Positions 10,101-18,543 are shown, counted from the first letter of the stretch. The stretch: DNA of 52,865 nucleotides from Stenotrophomonas maltophilia (GCF_004920835.1 NZ_QFHO01000030.1:1-52865), one strand, 5' to 3'. Program-made: numbers and translations. The notes: generated by a model not told the origin, from the sequence alone.

Positions 10101-10809
10101 CTTCCGCCGCGCACTGCAATGCCGGGTGTGGATCGGCCAGCGCCACCGCCTGTGGCAATGGGTGCAGTGGCGGCGCAGCCAGCAGCGCGCGCAGATCGGC
10201 GGCCAGCGCATCCGGGTTGGACCACAGCCAGGTCAGCGGCTCCAGCGTGGCCGGGTCGTTGGCATGCACGCGCCACAGGTCAGCGGCCAGCTCCTCCAGC
10301 AGTTCACGATCGCTGGCCAGCAGTTCCGGCGGATCAAAGGTATGGCCGCTTTCCAGCGCATGCTCACGCAGCACGCGGGTGCAGAAGCCGTGGATGGTGA
10401 AGATCGAAGCCAGGTCGATCTCATCGGCGGCCACCTGCAGGCGTCGCTTCAATGCGGCCGCGCTCTCGGTTCCGACCTGTAGATGGCGCTGCAGTACCTC
10501 GCGGGTCAATCGCACGTCCGGTGCTTCACCCTCGGCCGCTTCCAGATCGACCAGGCGCGCGGCCAGCGCCAGGCGCTCGCGGATGCGCTTGCGCAGTTCC
10601 TGGGTGGCGGCATCGGTGAAGGTCACTGCCAGGATCTGGCCGATACGCAGGCCCTGCTCCACCACCAGCCGGGTGAACAGCGTGGCCAGGGTGAAGGTCT
10701 TGCCGGTGCCGGCGCTGGCTTCGATGAGGCGGATGCCGTCCAGCGGCAGGGCCAGATAGGGATCGCGGTTGAGGGATTCGATGCCGTCTTCGGCGATGGC
10801 GGTGTTCAT
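7129..10809 (-). CDS. recB: RecBCD enzyme subunit RecB (helicase-nuclease)
   Basis: The 1226-residue protein is a UvrD-like SF1 helicase with a C-terminal nuclease domain. Walker A is ASAGTGKT at 31-38, and VDEFQDTDDRQW gives motif II. TLHKSKGLEYPLVFLPFVG and LYVGLTRAEHAL give motifs V and VI. The nuclease signature GMIDLTY followed by DYKSN (1120-1124) carries the metal-binding Asp and Lys residues, so the subunit should be active. The gene overlaps recC upstream and recD downstream by four bases each. A large antisense reading frame over this gene is a GC-rich shadow. Confidence 0.95.
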   Translation of the reverse strand: MNTAIAEDGIESLNRDPYLALPLDGIRLIEASAGTGKTFTLATLFTRLVVEQGLRIGQILAVTFTDAATQELRKRIRERLALAARLVDLEAAEGEAPDVRLTREVLQRHLQVGTESAAALKRRLQVAADEIDLASIFTIHGFCTRVLREHALESGHTFDPPELLASDRELLEELAADLWRVHANDPATLEPLTWLWSNPDALAADLRALLAAPPLHPLPQAVALADPHPALQCAAEALSASVREHGEQFFIDLCDAVDNKWINGVSYKLGWLHPLGRQLLAWAERADPRELLASERLPALLPDVLAEKTNKKFPDRTPSSPLQAPLARYVALLAERDAWLRATALNFLHVLRAEATQRLQALKRTRRVQTYDDLIDGVAVALEGPQRLPLVKQLRAQYRIALVDEFQDTDDRQWGIFHTVFGDSPEVRELGLAPALFLIGDPKQAIYGFRGGDIHTYLKARQVAQQAPVLDQNFRSRPAVLRALQALYDNGGEDAFLEGDIQFEPVRPGGVRIDTDYLRNGDAAVALTLRVLRSGGDKAMSADASRDAATQACVAAIHQTLVAARAGNAVLRGRPVQPGDIAVLVRSHREATLVQRALAAVGIPAVAAGKQSLFATAEARDLRALLLALLQPADEGRLRAVLATVLLGQRASAIAAMEREGDLQREFQARLLHWRERWQRGGPFAVIADVCAAQGERLLALIDGERRLTNYLQLGELLQEASAQALGMHGLLDWLQGQMASADQDDEQQLLRLESDARRVQIITLHKSKGLEYPLVFLPFVGIDGGAPNTASHCTVHVGGQRQLHWKLDRDEAWEAASAQREREQRAEDARLLYVGLTRAEHALWIAVGDLAGLGKTRLAPLLGDLQALRSHADVYIDDSEAPSSLPPLAAEVEGDLPAVRALTRRVPHDWWVYSFTQLAHADAGAGSDIEAAATELPAPAADEPAGPELPLEPALPEAAAAAEDSTPIDPRFMGSRFGNVLHEAMENVDFAAWGDWQPGQQAPEGQAEVLRKALHDEGYADADLDDGVAVLVPLVGHTLTVPLPEGSALHSLGEGERRAEIDFHFAIEPTTVPALLQVLHAHGVSSTRRGFGQRRRLEGLMTGMIDLTYVRDGRWYVLDYKSNRLPGYSPDLLAIAMRHSEYDLQALIYTVALHRWLRFRLGAAYDYERDMGGIRYLFCRGLDAAGNGVHVDRFPLALVDALDALFAGGEQAQAELAARARGAGA

Positions 10810-13800
10810 GCGCCGCCCTCCTGGCGTGCTTCGGCGCCGAGGGTGCGGCCTTCGCGCACCGCGCTGAAGACCACTTGGCTGTTGCGCAGCAGGTCGGCAT
10901 AGCTGGCATCGGTGGCGAACGGGTCGGCGCCACGCAGCAGCAGCTGCCAGGCGTCGCTGCTGGCTTCACCCCAGCTGCGGTCGCTGCCGTGCCACTGCTT
11001 CCAGCCTTCGCTGCGCTGTTTTTCTGCCGGCGCGTTGTACAGCACCCAGCCGGTATACGGGGCAAAGCGCAGCGGTTCACGCAGGCCACGCTGGCGCAGC
11101 TGCAGCAGTGCACGCAGCGCCGCCCGTGCAGCGGGAACGCTCAGTGCCGGCAGCACATGCGGGCCCGGACCGGCATCGCCGCCATCGTGGAACTGCACGA
11201 GGGGCAATGCGTCGCCGGCGGCGTTGGCCAGCAGCCAGTCCAGGCCCTGACGGATCACTGCGTTGCCATTGAGCGTGCCGGCGCGCAGGCGTACCAGCCC
11301 TTCGGGATGCCGATCGGCCACGCGGCCATGCAGGCGCACGCCATCGATCTCCACCTCATAGCGACGGCTTTCCAGTGGTTCGCCCTGCATCCAGCCCAGC
11401 AATGCACTGGCATACGGGCGCGTCTTCAACTGCTCCACCTCGAACTGGCGCTCGCCCAATGGACCCGAGGGCAGCAGGCCGCGTGCGCGCAAGCGCGGGT
11501 ACAACGGCTCGATATCGCCACTGAGCGCAGCGCGCACCACCGCCGCCTGCACACTGCGCTTTTCCGGGCCACGCGAAGACAGCACCAGCGGTTCCAGGTC
11601 ATCGACCTCCTCGACCTCGTCAGCCAGGCGCAGGCCCAGCGACTGCGCCAGGAACTGCCCGGCCGGATCGCACAGGAAACGGCGCAGGGTATCGAGCGCG
11701 ACCTCGTCTTCCACCGCATCGTCGAGCGGCGGTGGCAACGGTGCATCGAACCACGGCTGCAGTCCACCACGCTGGCCGGTGAGGCGACCGGCCGCCGGAT
11801 GCCACTGGCGGCGATAGCTGAAGCGGCGTGGATCGCCATCACCAAACGCGGCTGGCGAGAACGGCTGCAGTGCGTGGCGCACGGTGAAGTCGCGGACCGC
11901 CAGAGGCGGATCGAGGTGATACGCAGCGGCGGCATCGATCAGTTCGCTGACCAGCACCGAGGGCTCGCGCACGCTTCCATCGCGCGGATCGGCGCCGAGA
12001 TAGCTGAGATAGAACACCTCCTGCGCGGCGGCGAACAGCTGCAGGAACAGGAAGCGGTCGTCCTCGCGCGTGGAGCGGTCGCCCGGACGGCGGCGCGGCG
12101 TATCCAGCTCGGCGGTGAGCTGGTTGAGACCGGCAGCCGGGTCACGGCGCGGGAAATCACCGTCATTGAGGCCCAGCACGCAGATCACCCGGAATGGCAG
12201 CAGGCGCATCGGCACCATGCGGCCGAAACTGATGCCACCGGTCAGCAGCGGTGCGCGCGTATCGGCCTCGCCCAGCGCACCGGCGAAGTGCGAACGCACC
12301 ACCTCCGGTGGCACGCCGTCTTCGAAACCGGCCTTGGCGGCATCGTCGGCAAACTGGTTGAGCAGCTTGCGCAGGCGCTCCAGCGCGCGCTGGCTGTTGG
12401 GCGAGCTGGGCGCGGTGGGCAACAGTGCATCGAGCAGCGACAGCAGCCGCTGCCGCCACTGCGCCGGGGTCAGCAGCTCGCCGAGGCGACGCTGGTAGAT
12501 CGCCAGCACGCGCAGCAGGCGCAGCAGCCGGTCCAGCGCTTCCAGCGCACCCCCTTCCAGCTCGATCCACGGCGCCACGCCGGCCAGGTCGGTCTCGCTG
12601 CCGGTGGCGTGACCGAGTACCAGGCGGTCCAGCGCGAACTGCCAGGTGTAGGCGTCGTCGGCCGGCGCCTGGTGCTGGTGGCGGTGCTTCGCATCCAGAC
12701 CCCAGCGTGCACCGGCCTGCTGCAGCCAGCCATGCAGGCGGTCGAAGTCCACCGCTTCCAGCCCAGCCGCTTCGGCCAGCGGTGCACTGGCCAGCAGGTC
12801 CAGCACTTCATTGAGCCCGAATCGCGATACCGGCAGCCCCAGCAGGTGCACGAACACATCGGCAAGTGGTTCACCTGCAAGCGGGCTGCTGTCGGCCAGC
12901 GCATAGGGGATGTGCTCCTCCTCGCCACCACGGCCGCCGAACACCGCTTCCAGGTACGGCACGTAGGGATCGATGTCCGGCGCCAGCACCGCGATCTCGC
13001 GCGCCTGCAGCGGCGGGTCGAAGCGCGGGTCCTGCAGCAGGCTGCGCAGCTGGTCGTGCAGCACCTGCAGCTCACGCAGGCGGGTGTGGCAGGCGTGCAC
13101 CTGCAGGCTGGGGTCGTCGCTGCGCAGCCCGTCGCGCAGCTCGCCCGAGGGCAGCGCGCGGCGGTGGAACAGATCGCGCTGCAGGCGATGCAGCAGGCTA
13201 TCGGACAGGCCGCCCTGGTCCAGGCTCGGGCGTGTGTCCTCCTCCGGATCGGAATAGGCCGCAATCTCGCCGGCCGGGTGCACCACCTCGTAGCTGCCCA
13301 GCACCGCCATGAAGTCGCGGCCCGCCGCACCCCAGGCTTCCAGCAGGCGGTTCTCGCCTGCGGCCTCGCCGAACGGGTCCGGCGCGCCGCTGCGCAGGCG
13401 CTCGGCCAGGGTCTGCAGATCGCCCCAGTACGACTGCACCGGGGTGGGCATATAGAAGTGCAGCTCGCCGACACGCGCCTGGGTGGCCATCACCCGCAGC
13501 ACGTCGGGCGAGATGTTGAGCGTCGCAAACGCGGACATGCGCAGCGGCAAGCCCTGCGGCAGCGGCTTACCGGCACCCTCGAAGCGGTCCAGGTATTCCT
13601 GGATGCGGCGCGCGCGATAGTCGTGGCCGTGGGTGATGGTGCGCCACAGGATCGCCTGCGGGTCGGCCGGATCGGCACCGGCGGCCCAGCGCAGCAGCCA
13701 GTCACGACGCCAGGCCTGGTACTTCTCGAACACCGAGGCCAGCTCGCCGGCCAGCGCCCACGGTTTCAACGCGTCGCCACCGGCAAGATAGGACTGCAGC

Positions 13801-14150
13801 GCGCGCATCGGGGGCTGCGCCAGCAGTACCGGGTCACGCAGTGCCTGGTACAGCTTCCAGTGCAGGCCGGCCGCGTCCAGGTCGTCCTGCTCGCCGCTGA
13901 CATTGGCCTTCAGCGCACGGGCCACGAACTCGCCCGGGGTCAGGAATTCAAGATTGGCGGCAACGCCAAACTCAGCCGCCAGTGTCGCTTGCAGCCAACG
14001 CCGCATCGCCACCTGCGGGATCAGCACCACTTCCGGTGCCAGCAACGGCTGGCCAGATACCGGCGCACGCACGTTGCGCGCCAGCAGCGCGGCCAGCACG
14101 TCCAGGGAGTTGGAATGGTAGAGGCGGAAATCGCTGCCCGGGTCACTCAT
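10806..14150 (-). CDS. recC: RecBCD enzyme subunit RecC (Chi recognition subunit)
   Basis: About 1114 residues. RecC splits the DNA ends, recognises Chi and holds the complex together. The family is an inactivated helicase-nuclease, and as expected no Walker A motif is seen. The beginning FRLYHSNSLDVLAALLA and later FVARALKANVSG, HACHTRLRELQVLHDQL and VICVLGLNDGDFPRRDP are typical RecC stretches. I set the start at the ATG giving MSDPGSDFRLYHSN. Thirty-nine additional in-frame residues upstream are Cys- and Pro-rich and unlike the family. The first gene of the recCBD operon, it is transcribed away from mlaF. Confidence 0.92.
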   Translation of the reverse strand: MSDPGSDFRLYHSNSLDVLAALLARNVRAPVSGQPLLAPEVVLIPQVAMRRWLQATLAAEFGVAANLEFLTPGEFVARALKANVSGEQDDLDAAGLHWKLYQALRDPVLLAQPPMRALQSYLAGGDALKPWALAGELASVFEKYQAWRRDWLLRWAAGADPADPQAILWRTITHGHDYRARRIQEYLDRFEGAGKPLPQGLPLRMSAFATLNISPDVLRVMATQARVGELHFYMPTPVQSYWGDLQTLAERLRSGAPDPFGEAAGENRLLEAWGAAGRDFMAVLGSYEVVHPAGEIAAYSDPEEDTRPSLDQGGLSDSLLHRLQRDLFHRRALPSGELRDGLRSDDPSLQVHACHTRLRELQVLHDQLRSLLQDPRFDPPLQAREIAVLAPDIDPYVPYLEAVFGGRGGEEEHIPYALADSSPLAGEPLADVFVHLLGLPVSRFGLNEVLDLLASAPLAEAAGLEAVDFDRLHGWLQQAGARWGLDAKHRHQHQAPADDAYTWQFALDRLVLGHATGSETDLAGVAPWIELEGGALEALDRLLRLLRVLAIYQRRLGELLTPAQWRQRLLSLLDALLPTAPSSPNSQRALERLRKLLNQFADDAAKAGFEDGVPPEVVRSHFAGALGEADTRAPLLTGGISFGRMVPMRLLPFRVICVLGLNDGDFPRRDPAAGLNQLTAELDTPRRRPGDRSTREDDRFLFLQLFAAAQEVFYLSYLGADPRDGSVREPSVLVSELIDAAAAYHLDPPLAVRDFTVRHALQPFSPAAFGDGDPRRFSYRRQWHPAAGRLTGQRGGLQPWFDAPLPPPLDDAVEDEVALDTLRRFLCDPAGQFLAQSLGLRLADEVEEVDDLEPLVLSSRGPEKRSVQAAVVRAALSGDIEPLYPRLRARGLLPSGPLGERQFEVEQLKTRPYASALLGWMQGEPLESRRYEVEIDGVRLHGRVADRHPEGLVRLRAGTLNGNAVIRQGLDWLLANAAGDALPLVQFHDGGDAGPGPHVLPALSVPAARAALRALLQLRQRGLREPLRFAPYTGWVLYNAPAEKQRSEGWKQWHGSDRSWGEASSDAWQLLLRGADPFATDASYADLLRNSQVVFSAVREGRTLGAEARQEGGA

Positions 14151-14268
14151 CGTGCACAGTGTGCAGCACGGCACGCAGTATTCAATGATCCGGGCCATCG
14201 CCGGTACGGATTGTTCCGGGACCCCTGTCGATTGTCCCGGCCTGCGCGAGGGCTTGCCGTGCAACAAT

Positions 14269-14302
14269 ACTGGACCGTCCAGTCTGCTTATGTTCAGCAG
14301 AC
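14269..14302. promoter_or_regulatory. stacked inverted repeats between recC and mlaF, possible operator
   Basis: Two abutting inverted repeats lie between the divergent recC and mla operons. The first is a perfect 15-base palindrome, ACTGGACCGTCCAGT. The second has arms GTCTGC and GCAGAC separated by nine bases. They sit 32-65 bases upstream of the proposed mlaF start, where a regulator or an untranslated-leader hairpin could act. No known regulator binding consensus is recognised. Confidence 0.4.
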
Positions 14303-14334
14303 GGGCCCGATCCTTCGATGTCTAAAAAACGTTA

Positions 14335-15132
14335 ATGGTGCCCATGTCGGCTTCCGCCTCCAGTCTGGTGCAGTTATCCAACGTCCGCATCGACCGGAGC
14401 GGGCGCACGATCCTGCGCGACGTGTCGCTGCAGGTGCCCAAGGGCAGCATCACTGCGGTGCTCGGTCCGTCCGGCAGTGGCAAGTCGACCCTGCTGGCGG
14501 CGCTGACCGGCGAACTGCGCCCGGTCGCCGGCGAGGTCACCCTGTTCGGCAAGCCGATTCCGCACAACAGCGGCGCGCTGCTGGAAATGCGCAAGAGCGT
14601 GGGCGTGCTGCTGCAGGGCAATGGCCTGCTGACCGACCTCACCGTGGCCGAGAACGTGGCGCTGCCGCTGCGCACCCACACCCGCCTGCCCGCTGCGGTA
14701 CTGCGCCGGCTGGTGCAGATGAAGCTGCATGCGGTGGGCCTGCTGGCCGCCGCCGATGCCTGGCCGCGTGAGCTGTCCGGCGGCATGGCCCGGCGCGTAG
14801 CGCTGGCCCGCGCGCTGGCACTGGACCCACCACTGATGATCTACGACGAGCCGCTGACCGGGCTGGACCCGATCGCCTCGGGGGTGATCATGAGCCTGAT
14901 CCAGCGCCTCAACCACAGCCTGGGCCTGACCAGCATCATCGTCAGCCACCACGTGCACGAGACGCTGCCCATCTGCGATCAGGTGATCGCGATCGCCAAT
15001 GGCGGCGTCGTGTTCCAGGGGTCTCCCGAAGCGCTGCAGTCCAGCCAGGACCCGCTGCTGCGGCAGTTCCTGCATGGCCAGCCCGATGGCCCCATTCCGT
15101 TCGATGCCGCGCCGCGCGCGAGGGTCGCCTGA
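14335..15132 (+). CDS. mlaF: Phospholipid/lipid-asymmetry ABC transporter ATPase MlaF
   Basis: The 265-residue ABC ATPase has Walker A GPSGSGKST (44-52), signature LSGGM at about 147-151, Walker B LMIYDEP and the D-loop GLDP. It powers MlaFEDB, which moves phospholipids between the inner membrane and periplasmic MlaC to maintain outer-membrane asymmetry. Two ATGs, three codons apart, are possible starts. I used the first, but the second (giving MSASASSLV) is equally plausible because neither has a clear Shine-Dalgarno. The stop codon overlaps the mlaE start. Confidence 0.9.
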   Translation: MVPMSASASSLVQLSNVRIDRSGRTILRDVSLQVPKGSITAVLGPSGSGKSTLLAALTGELRPVAGEVTLFGKPIPHNSGALLEMRKSVGVLLQGNGLLTDLTVAENVALPLRTHTRLPAAVLRRLVQMKLHAVGLLAAADAWPRELSGGMARRVALARALALDPPLMIYDEPLTGLDPIASGVIMSLIQRLNHSLGLTSIIVSHHVHETLPICDQVIAIANGGVVFQGSPEALQSSQDPLLRQFLHGQPDGPIPFDAAPRARVA

Positions 15133-15881
15133 TGCCGTTCGTCCAAGCCACCCGCTCGCTGGGCCGTGCCGGCCTGTTCTCGCTGACCGTGCTGCGTGGT
15201 TCGCTGCCGACCCGTGATTTCCTGGGCGAGCTGACCCGCGAGATCTACAAGATCGGTGCGCGCTCGCTGCCGATCATCGCCGTCGGTGGTGCCTTCGTCG
15301 GCCTGGTGCTGACCCTGCAGGGCTACCGCACGCTGACCACCTTCGGTGCGGCCGACGCACTATCGACCCTGCTCGGCCTGTCGCTGTACCGCGAACTGGC
15401 ACCGGTGCTGACCGCGTTGCTGTTCATCGGCCGCGCCGGCAGCTCGATCGCCGCCGAACTGGGCCTGATGCGTGCCACCGACCAGATCAAGGCACTGGAG
15501 CTGATGGCCATCGATCCAGTGGCCAAGGCCGTGGCGCCGCGCTTCTGGGCGGCGGTGCTGACCGTGCCGCTGCTGACCGGCGTGTTCTGTTCGCTGGCGA
15601 TCAGCGCCAGCTACTTTGAAGCAGTACACGTGCTGGGCCTGGACAATGGCGTGTTCTGGTCGGCGCTGCGCAACAGCGTGGACTTCTGGGACGACTTCGG
15701 CGTGGCGATGCTGAAGTCGGCGATCTTCGGCGGCACCGCGGCACTGGTCGCGTCCTACGTCGGCTTCCATGCCGAACCGACCATCGAAGGCACCTCTGTC
15801 GCCACTACCCGTGCGGTGGTCAACGCCTCGCTGCTGGTGCTGATGTTCAACTTCGTGCTGTCGGCAATGTTGTTCACCTAA
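15132..15881 (+). CDS. mlaE: Lipid-asymmetry ABC transporter permease MlaE
   Basis: The 249-residue polytopic protein matches the MlaE/YrbE permease family: an amphipathic N-terminus, about five membrane helices, and the conserved block ELAPVLTALLFIGRAGSSIAAELG (about residues 91-114), which holds the family's coupling helix region. The MKALELM-like segment TDQIKALELMAIDP is also typical. It pairs with MlaF and MlaD in the inner membrane. Its start shares one base with the mlaF stop, a sign of tight coupling. Confidence 0.93.
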   Translation: MPFVQATRSLGRAGLFSLTVLRGSLPTRDFLGELTREIYKIGARSLPIIAVGGAFVGLVLTLQGYRTLTTFGAADALSTLLGLSLYRELAPVLTALLFIGRAGSSIAAELGLMRATDQIKALELMAIDPVAKAVAPRFWAAVLTVPLLTGVFCSLAISASYFEAVHVLGLDNGVFWSALRNSVDFWDDFGVAMLKSAIFGGTAALVASYVGFHAEPTIEGTSVATTRAVVNASLLVLMFNFVLSAMLFT

Positions 15882-15940
15882 CCCCTCCACCGGCGGTGCG
15901 CATCGGCGCGCAGCCACAACGACTCGATCAGGTAATCCAC

Positions 15941-16465
15941 ATGGCCATCCGCGGTCCCAGACTCGAATTCTCCGTCGGCGCCTTCCTGCTGCTGGCCCTG
16001 GCCTCGCTGATGGTGCTGGCCGTGGCCTCGACCAACCAGCGCTGGAGCTGGGGCAGCGAAGGCTACGACCTGAAGGCACGCTTCTCCCAGGTTGGGCAGC
16101 TGCGCAAGCAGGCGCCGGTGAAGATCGGCGGCGTCACCGTCGGCCAGGTCGCTTCGATCGACCTGGACCCGGTGAAGTTCGAATCGATCGTGACCCTGCG
16201 CATGGACAGCAAGGTCAAGGACCTGCCGGCGGACACCTCGGCCGGCATCTTCACCAGCGGTTTGCTGGGCGAGAGCTATATCGGTCTGCAGCCGGGCGGT
16301 GATCCGGACGTGCTCAAGGCCGGCGACGAGATCGTCTTCACCCAGCCCGCCGTGGACCTGATCCAGCTGGTCGGCAAGTACATGTTCAGTGGCGGCGCCG
16401 GTGGAGGCGCTGCTCAGAAGCCCAACGATGGCGCGCAGGCGCCTGCAACGGAACCGCAACCATGA
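15941..16465 (+). CDS. mlaD: MCE-domain lipid transporter subunit MlaD
   Basis: The 174-residue protein has one N-terminal membrane helix (about 10-28) and one MCE domain (about 38-145) with the recognisable VGQLRKQAPVKIGGVTVGQV. MlaD forms a hexameric periplasmic ring that receives lipid from the permease. The C-terminal GGAGGGAAQKP tail is low complexity. The ATG giving MAIRGPRLEFSVG was chosen because it sits directly before the membrane helix. A longer reading would add residues of no family resemblance. The stop overlaps the mlaC start (ATGA). Confidence 0.92.
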   Translation: MAIRGPRLEFSVGAFLLLALASLMVLAVASTNQRWSWGSEGYDLKARFSQVGQLRKQAPVKIGGVTVGQVASIDLDPVKFESIVTLRMDSKVKDLPADTSAGIFTSGLLGESYIGLQPGGDPDVLKAGDEIVFTQPAVDLIQLVGKYMFSGGAGGGAAQKPNDGAQAPATEPQP

Positions 16466-17130
16466 AGATGAAACTGATCCCGGCCCTGCTCGCCTCGGCG
16501 CTGCTGGCAGCCACTCCGTTCCTCGCCCAGGCGCAGGCCGCCGCTCCCGCCGCAGCCGCGGCGCAGGGGCAGGGGCAGGCGGGCAAGGTGGTGATCGATG
16601 CCAGCAGCCGCATCCTGAGCACCCTGCAGCAGCGCAAGAGCGAATTCACCAGCAACCCGGCCAGCCTGCGCAGCTACATCGACAGCGAGCTGACCCGCAC
16701 CTTCGACCGCGACTATGCCGCGCGCCTGGTGCTGGGCCCGCACGCCCGCGGTGCTTCCGATGCTGACATCAAGCTGTTCGCCGATGCGATGGCTGACAGC
16801 CTGATGCAGCGCTACGGTTCGACCCTGCTGAACATCCAGGGCAAGCCGAGCTTCCGCCTGAAGGGTGAAAGCCCGCTGCCGGGCAATCGTGGCGTGCGCG
16901 TGAGCACCGAATTGGTGCGCGCCGGCAACGAGCCGACCCCGGTCGAGTACTGGATGCGCAACGTGAACGGCCAGTGGAAGATCTTCGACGTCAACATCGA
17001 AGGCATCTCCTACGTGCAGACCTTCCGCAACCAGTTTGACACCCCGCTGCGCCAGAAGGGCATCAAGCAGGTGGCCACCGAACTGCACAGCGGCAGCATG
17101 CAGGCCGGGCCCGCGGGCAATGGCAAGTAA
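16462..17130 (+). CDS. mlaC: Periplasmic lipid-binding protein MlaC
   Basis: The 222-residue protein has a Sec signal peptide ending near AQAQA (about residue 26), an Ala/Gln-rich linker, and then a Tol-Tol-like MlaC domain. Segments such as YIDSELTRTFDRDYAARLVLG and the C-terminal WKIFDVNIEGISYVQTFRNQF are characteristic. MlaC shuttles phospholipid between MlaA at the outer membrane and MlaFEDB at the inner membrane. The gene overlaps mlaD upstream by four bases and mlaB downstream by eleven. Confidence 0.93.
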   Translation: MKMKLIPALLASALLAATPFLAQAQAAAPAAAAAQGQGQAGKVVIDASSRILSTLQQRKSEFTSNPASLRSYIDSELTRTFDRDYAARLVLGPHARGASDADIKLFADAMADSLMQRYGSTLLNIQGKPSFRLKGESPLPGNRGVRVSTELVRAGNEPTPVEYWMRNVNGQWKIFDVNIEGISYVQTFRNQFDTPLRQKGIKQVATELHSGSMQAGPAGNGK

Positions 17131-17431
17131 CGCGCTGGCGCTGCTGGAAGGCGACACCCTGCGCCTGCGCGGGGTGCTCGACCGTGCCGCGGTGATCGCA
17201 CTGTGGCCGCAACTTCAGGCACTGCCGGCGAAACTGGCACGGCTGGAGCTGGGCGAGGTCGAGCGCGTGGACAGCGCCGGCCTGGCCCTGCTGGCTGAGC
17301 TGGCCGCGCGTGCACGCACGAGCGGCCATCCGCTGGCGATCTCCGGCGCGCCGGCCGGCTACAACGAATTGAGCGCGGCCTACCGGCTGTCGCCCGACCT
17401 GGATTTCAACGCTACTTCTGCTGCGAGCTGA
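17120..17431 (+). CDS. mlaB: STAS-domain protein MlaB
   Basis: This 103-residue protein is a single STAS domain. Its centre, ELGEVERVDSAGLALLAEL, carries the conserved D-S-x-G loop. MlaB binds MlaF in the cytoplasm and is needed for transporter assembly and activity. The proposed ATG lies inside the end of mlaC. An upstream in-frame extension would read through the body of mlaC in another frame and is not credible. Position, length and domain all support mlaB. Confidence 0.88.
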   Translation: MASNALALLEGDTLRLRGVLDRAAVIALWPQLQALPAKLARLELGEVERVDSAGLALLAELAARARTSGHPLAISGAPAGYNELSAAYRLSPDLDFNATSAAS

Positions 17432-17432
17432 C

Positions 17433-18443
17433 ATGAACGTCGTACGCACTCTCCCCCTGATCGTCCTGGCCACCGCCCTCACCGCCTGCGCCGGCAAACC
17501 CGCGCGCAGCGATGCACCGGTGGCCAGCACCGTGGTCCCGGCCAGCACCACCGCCGAGGCCCCTGCCGTCGATACCGCAGCGGCCGAAGCCGGCTCGGCC
17601 GCACCCGTCGCAAGCCCGCCGGCTGCGGCCAGTCTGCCTCAGGCAGCGGCCGCGTCCAGCGCCGACACCGACGCTGCGAAGGCTGCAGCCGCCACCGCAC
17701 CGGGCGGTGACGACGACTTCGATGCCCTCTACGGTGGTGCCGGCAACACCGGCAGTGCAGCGGCCTACGACCCGTGGGAACCGTTCAACCGCAAGGTGCA
17801 CAAGTTCAACAACGCGGTTGACCGCGGCATCGCCCGCCCGCTGGCCACCGCCTATACCCACGTGGTGCCGCGCTTCGCGCGTACCGGTGTCAGCAATTTC
17901 TTCAGCAACCTGCGTGCGCCGGTGACCATCACCAACCAGCTGCTGCAGGGCCGCGGTGGCGATGCCTGGGACAGCCTGGGCCGCTTCCTGATGAACAGCA
18001 CGCTGGGTATCGGTGGCCTGTTCGATCCGGCCAGCAAGGCGATGGTGCCGCGTCGCAATGAAGACTTCGGGCAGACCCTGGGTGCCTGGGGCTGGCGTCG
18101 TTCGCGCTACGTGGAACTGCCGTTCTTCGGCCCGCGCACCGTGCGCGATGTGTTCGGCCTGGCCGGTGACATTCCGCTGTCGCCGATCCGCCGCATCGAA
18201 GAGGACAAGCTGCGTATCGGCCTGCAGGGCCTGCAGCTGGTCGATACCCGCGCCCAGCTGCTGGCGATCGACGACCTTCGCGACACCGCCGTGGACGAGT
18301 ACTCTCTGGTCCGCGACGCGTGGATGCAGCGCCGCAACTACCAGATCGAGAACGATCTGCGCAGCAAGCGCGACCGTGGTCACGACGACGCCAATTCGCC
18401 GATCCCGGTCGATGCGATGCCGATGCCGCAGTGGACTCGTTGA
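17433..18443 (+). CDS. mlaA: Outer-membrane lipoprotein MlaA (VacJ)
   Basis: The 336-residue protein has a lipoprotein signal (lipobox LTAC, Cys19) followed by an unusually long Ala/Pro/Ser-rich linker (about 20-90). The MlaA/VacJ domain follows, opening YDPWEPFNRKVHKFN and containing NFFSNLRAPVTITNQLLQG and GIGGLFDPASK. MlaA forms a channel in the outer membrane that takes up mislocalised phospholipid. E. coli keeps mlaA apart from the rest of the pathway, but here it closes the mla operon one base after mlaB. A strong terminator follows. The linker makes the protein longer than E. coli MlaA (about 250 residues). Confidence 0.93.
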   Translation: MNVVRTLPLIVLATALTACAGKPARSDAPVASTVVPASTTAEAPAVDTAAAEAGSAAPVASPPAAASLPQAAAASSADTDAAKAAAATAPGGDDDFDALYGGAGNTGSAAAYDPWEPFNRKVHKFNNAVDRGIARPLATAYTHVVPRFARTGVSNFFSNLRAPVTITNQLLQGRGGDAWDSLGRFLMNSTLGIGGLFDPASKAMVPRRNEDFGQTLGAWGWRRSRYVELPFFGPRTVRDVFGLAGDIPLSPIRRIEEDKLRIGLQGLQLVDTRAQLLAIDDLRDTAVDEYSLVRDAWMQRRNYQIENDLRSKRDRGHDDANSPIPVDAMPMPQWTR

Positions 18444-18462
18444 GTCCTTCCATCGACGCATG

Positions 18463-18493
18463 AAAACCCCCGCCTCGGCGGGGGTTTTCTTTT
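18463..18493 (+). terminator. rho-independent terminator of the mla operon
   Basis: The hairpin AAAACCCCCGCC / GGCGGGGGTTTT with loop TC is followed by a T-rich tail, 20 bases after the mlaA stop. The A-run on the 5' side would also allow termination in the reverse direction, toward the glutathione peroxidase gene's transcript. Confidence 0.88.
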
Positions 18494-18512
18494 CCAGCGA
18501 GATTCTTCTCCG

Positions 18513-18537
18513 GTAGGTGCCAACCTTGGTTGGCACG
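18513..18537 (+). repeat. SMAG-type GTAG hairpin
   Basis: GTAG followed by the stem GTGCCAACC / GGTTGGCAC with a two-base loop. This is the short GTAG-headed palindrome typical of S. maltophilia intergenic regions. It lies between the convergent mlaA and glutathione peroxidase genes. Confidence 0.85.
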
Positions 18538-18543
18538 CTTTCC

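Noticed and set aside
6661..10482. Long plus-strand open frame over recB
   Set aside because: Shadow of recB in a GC-rich genome; no domain resemblance, and recB is unambiguous.
10875..14771. Long plus-strand open frame over recC
   Set aside because: Shadow of recC; runs across the recC-mla promoter region and into mlaF out of frame.
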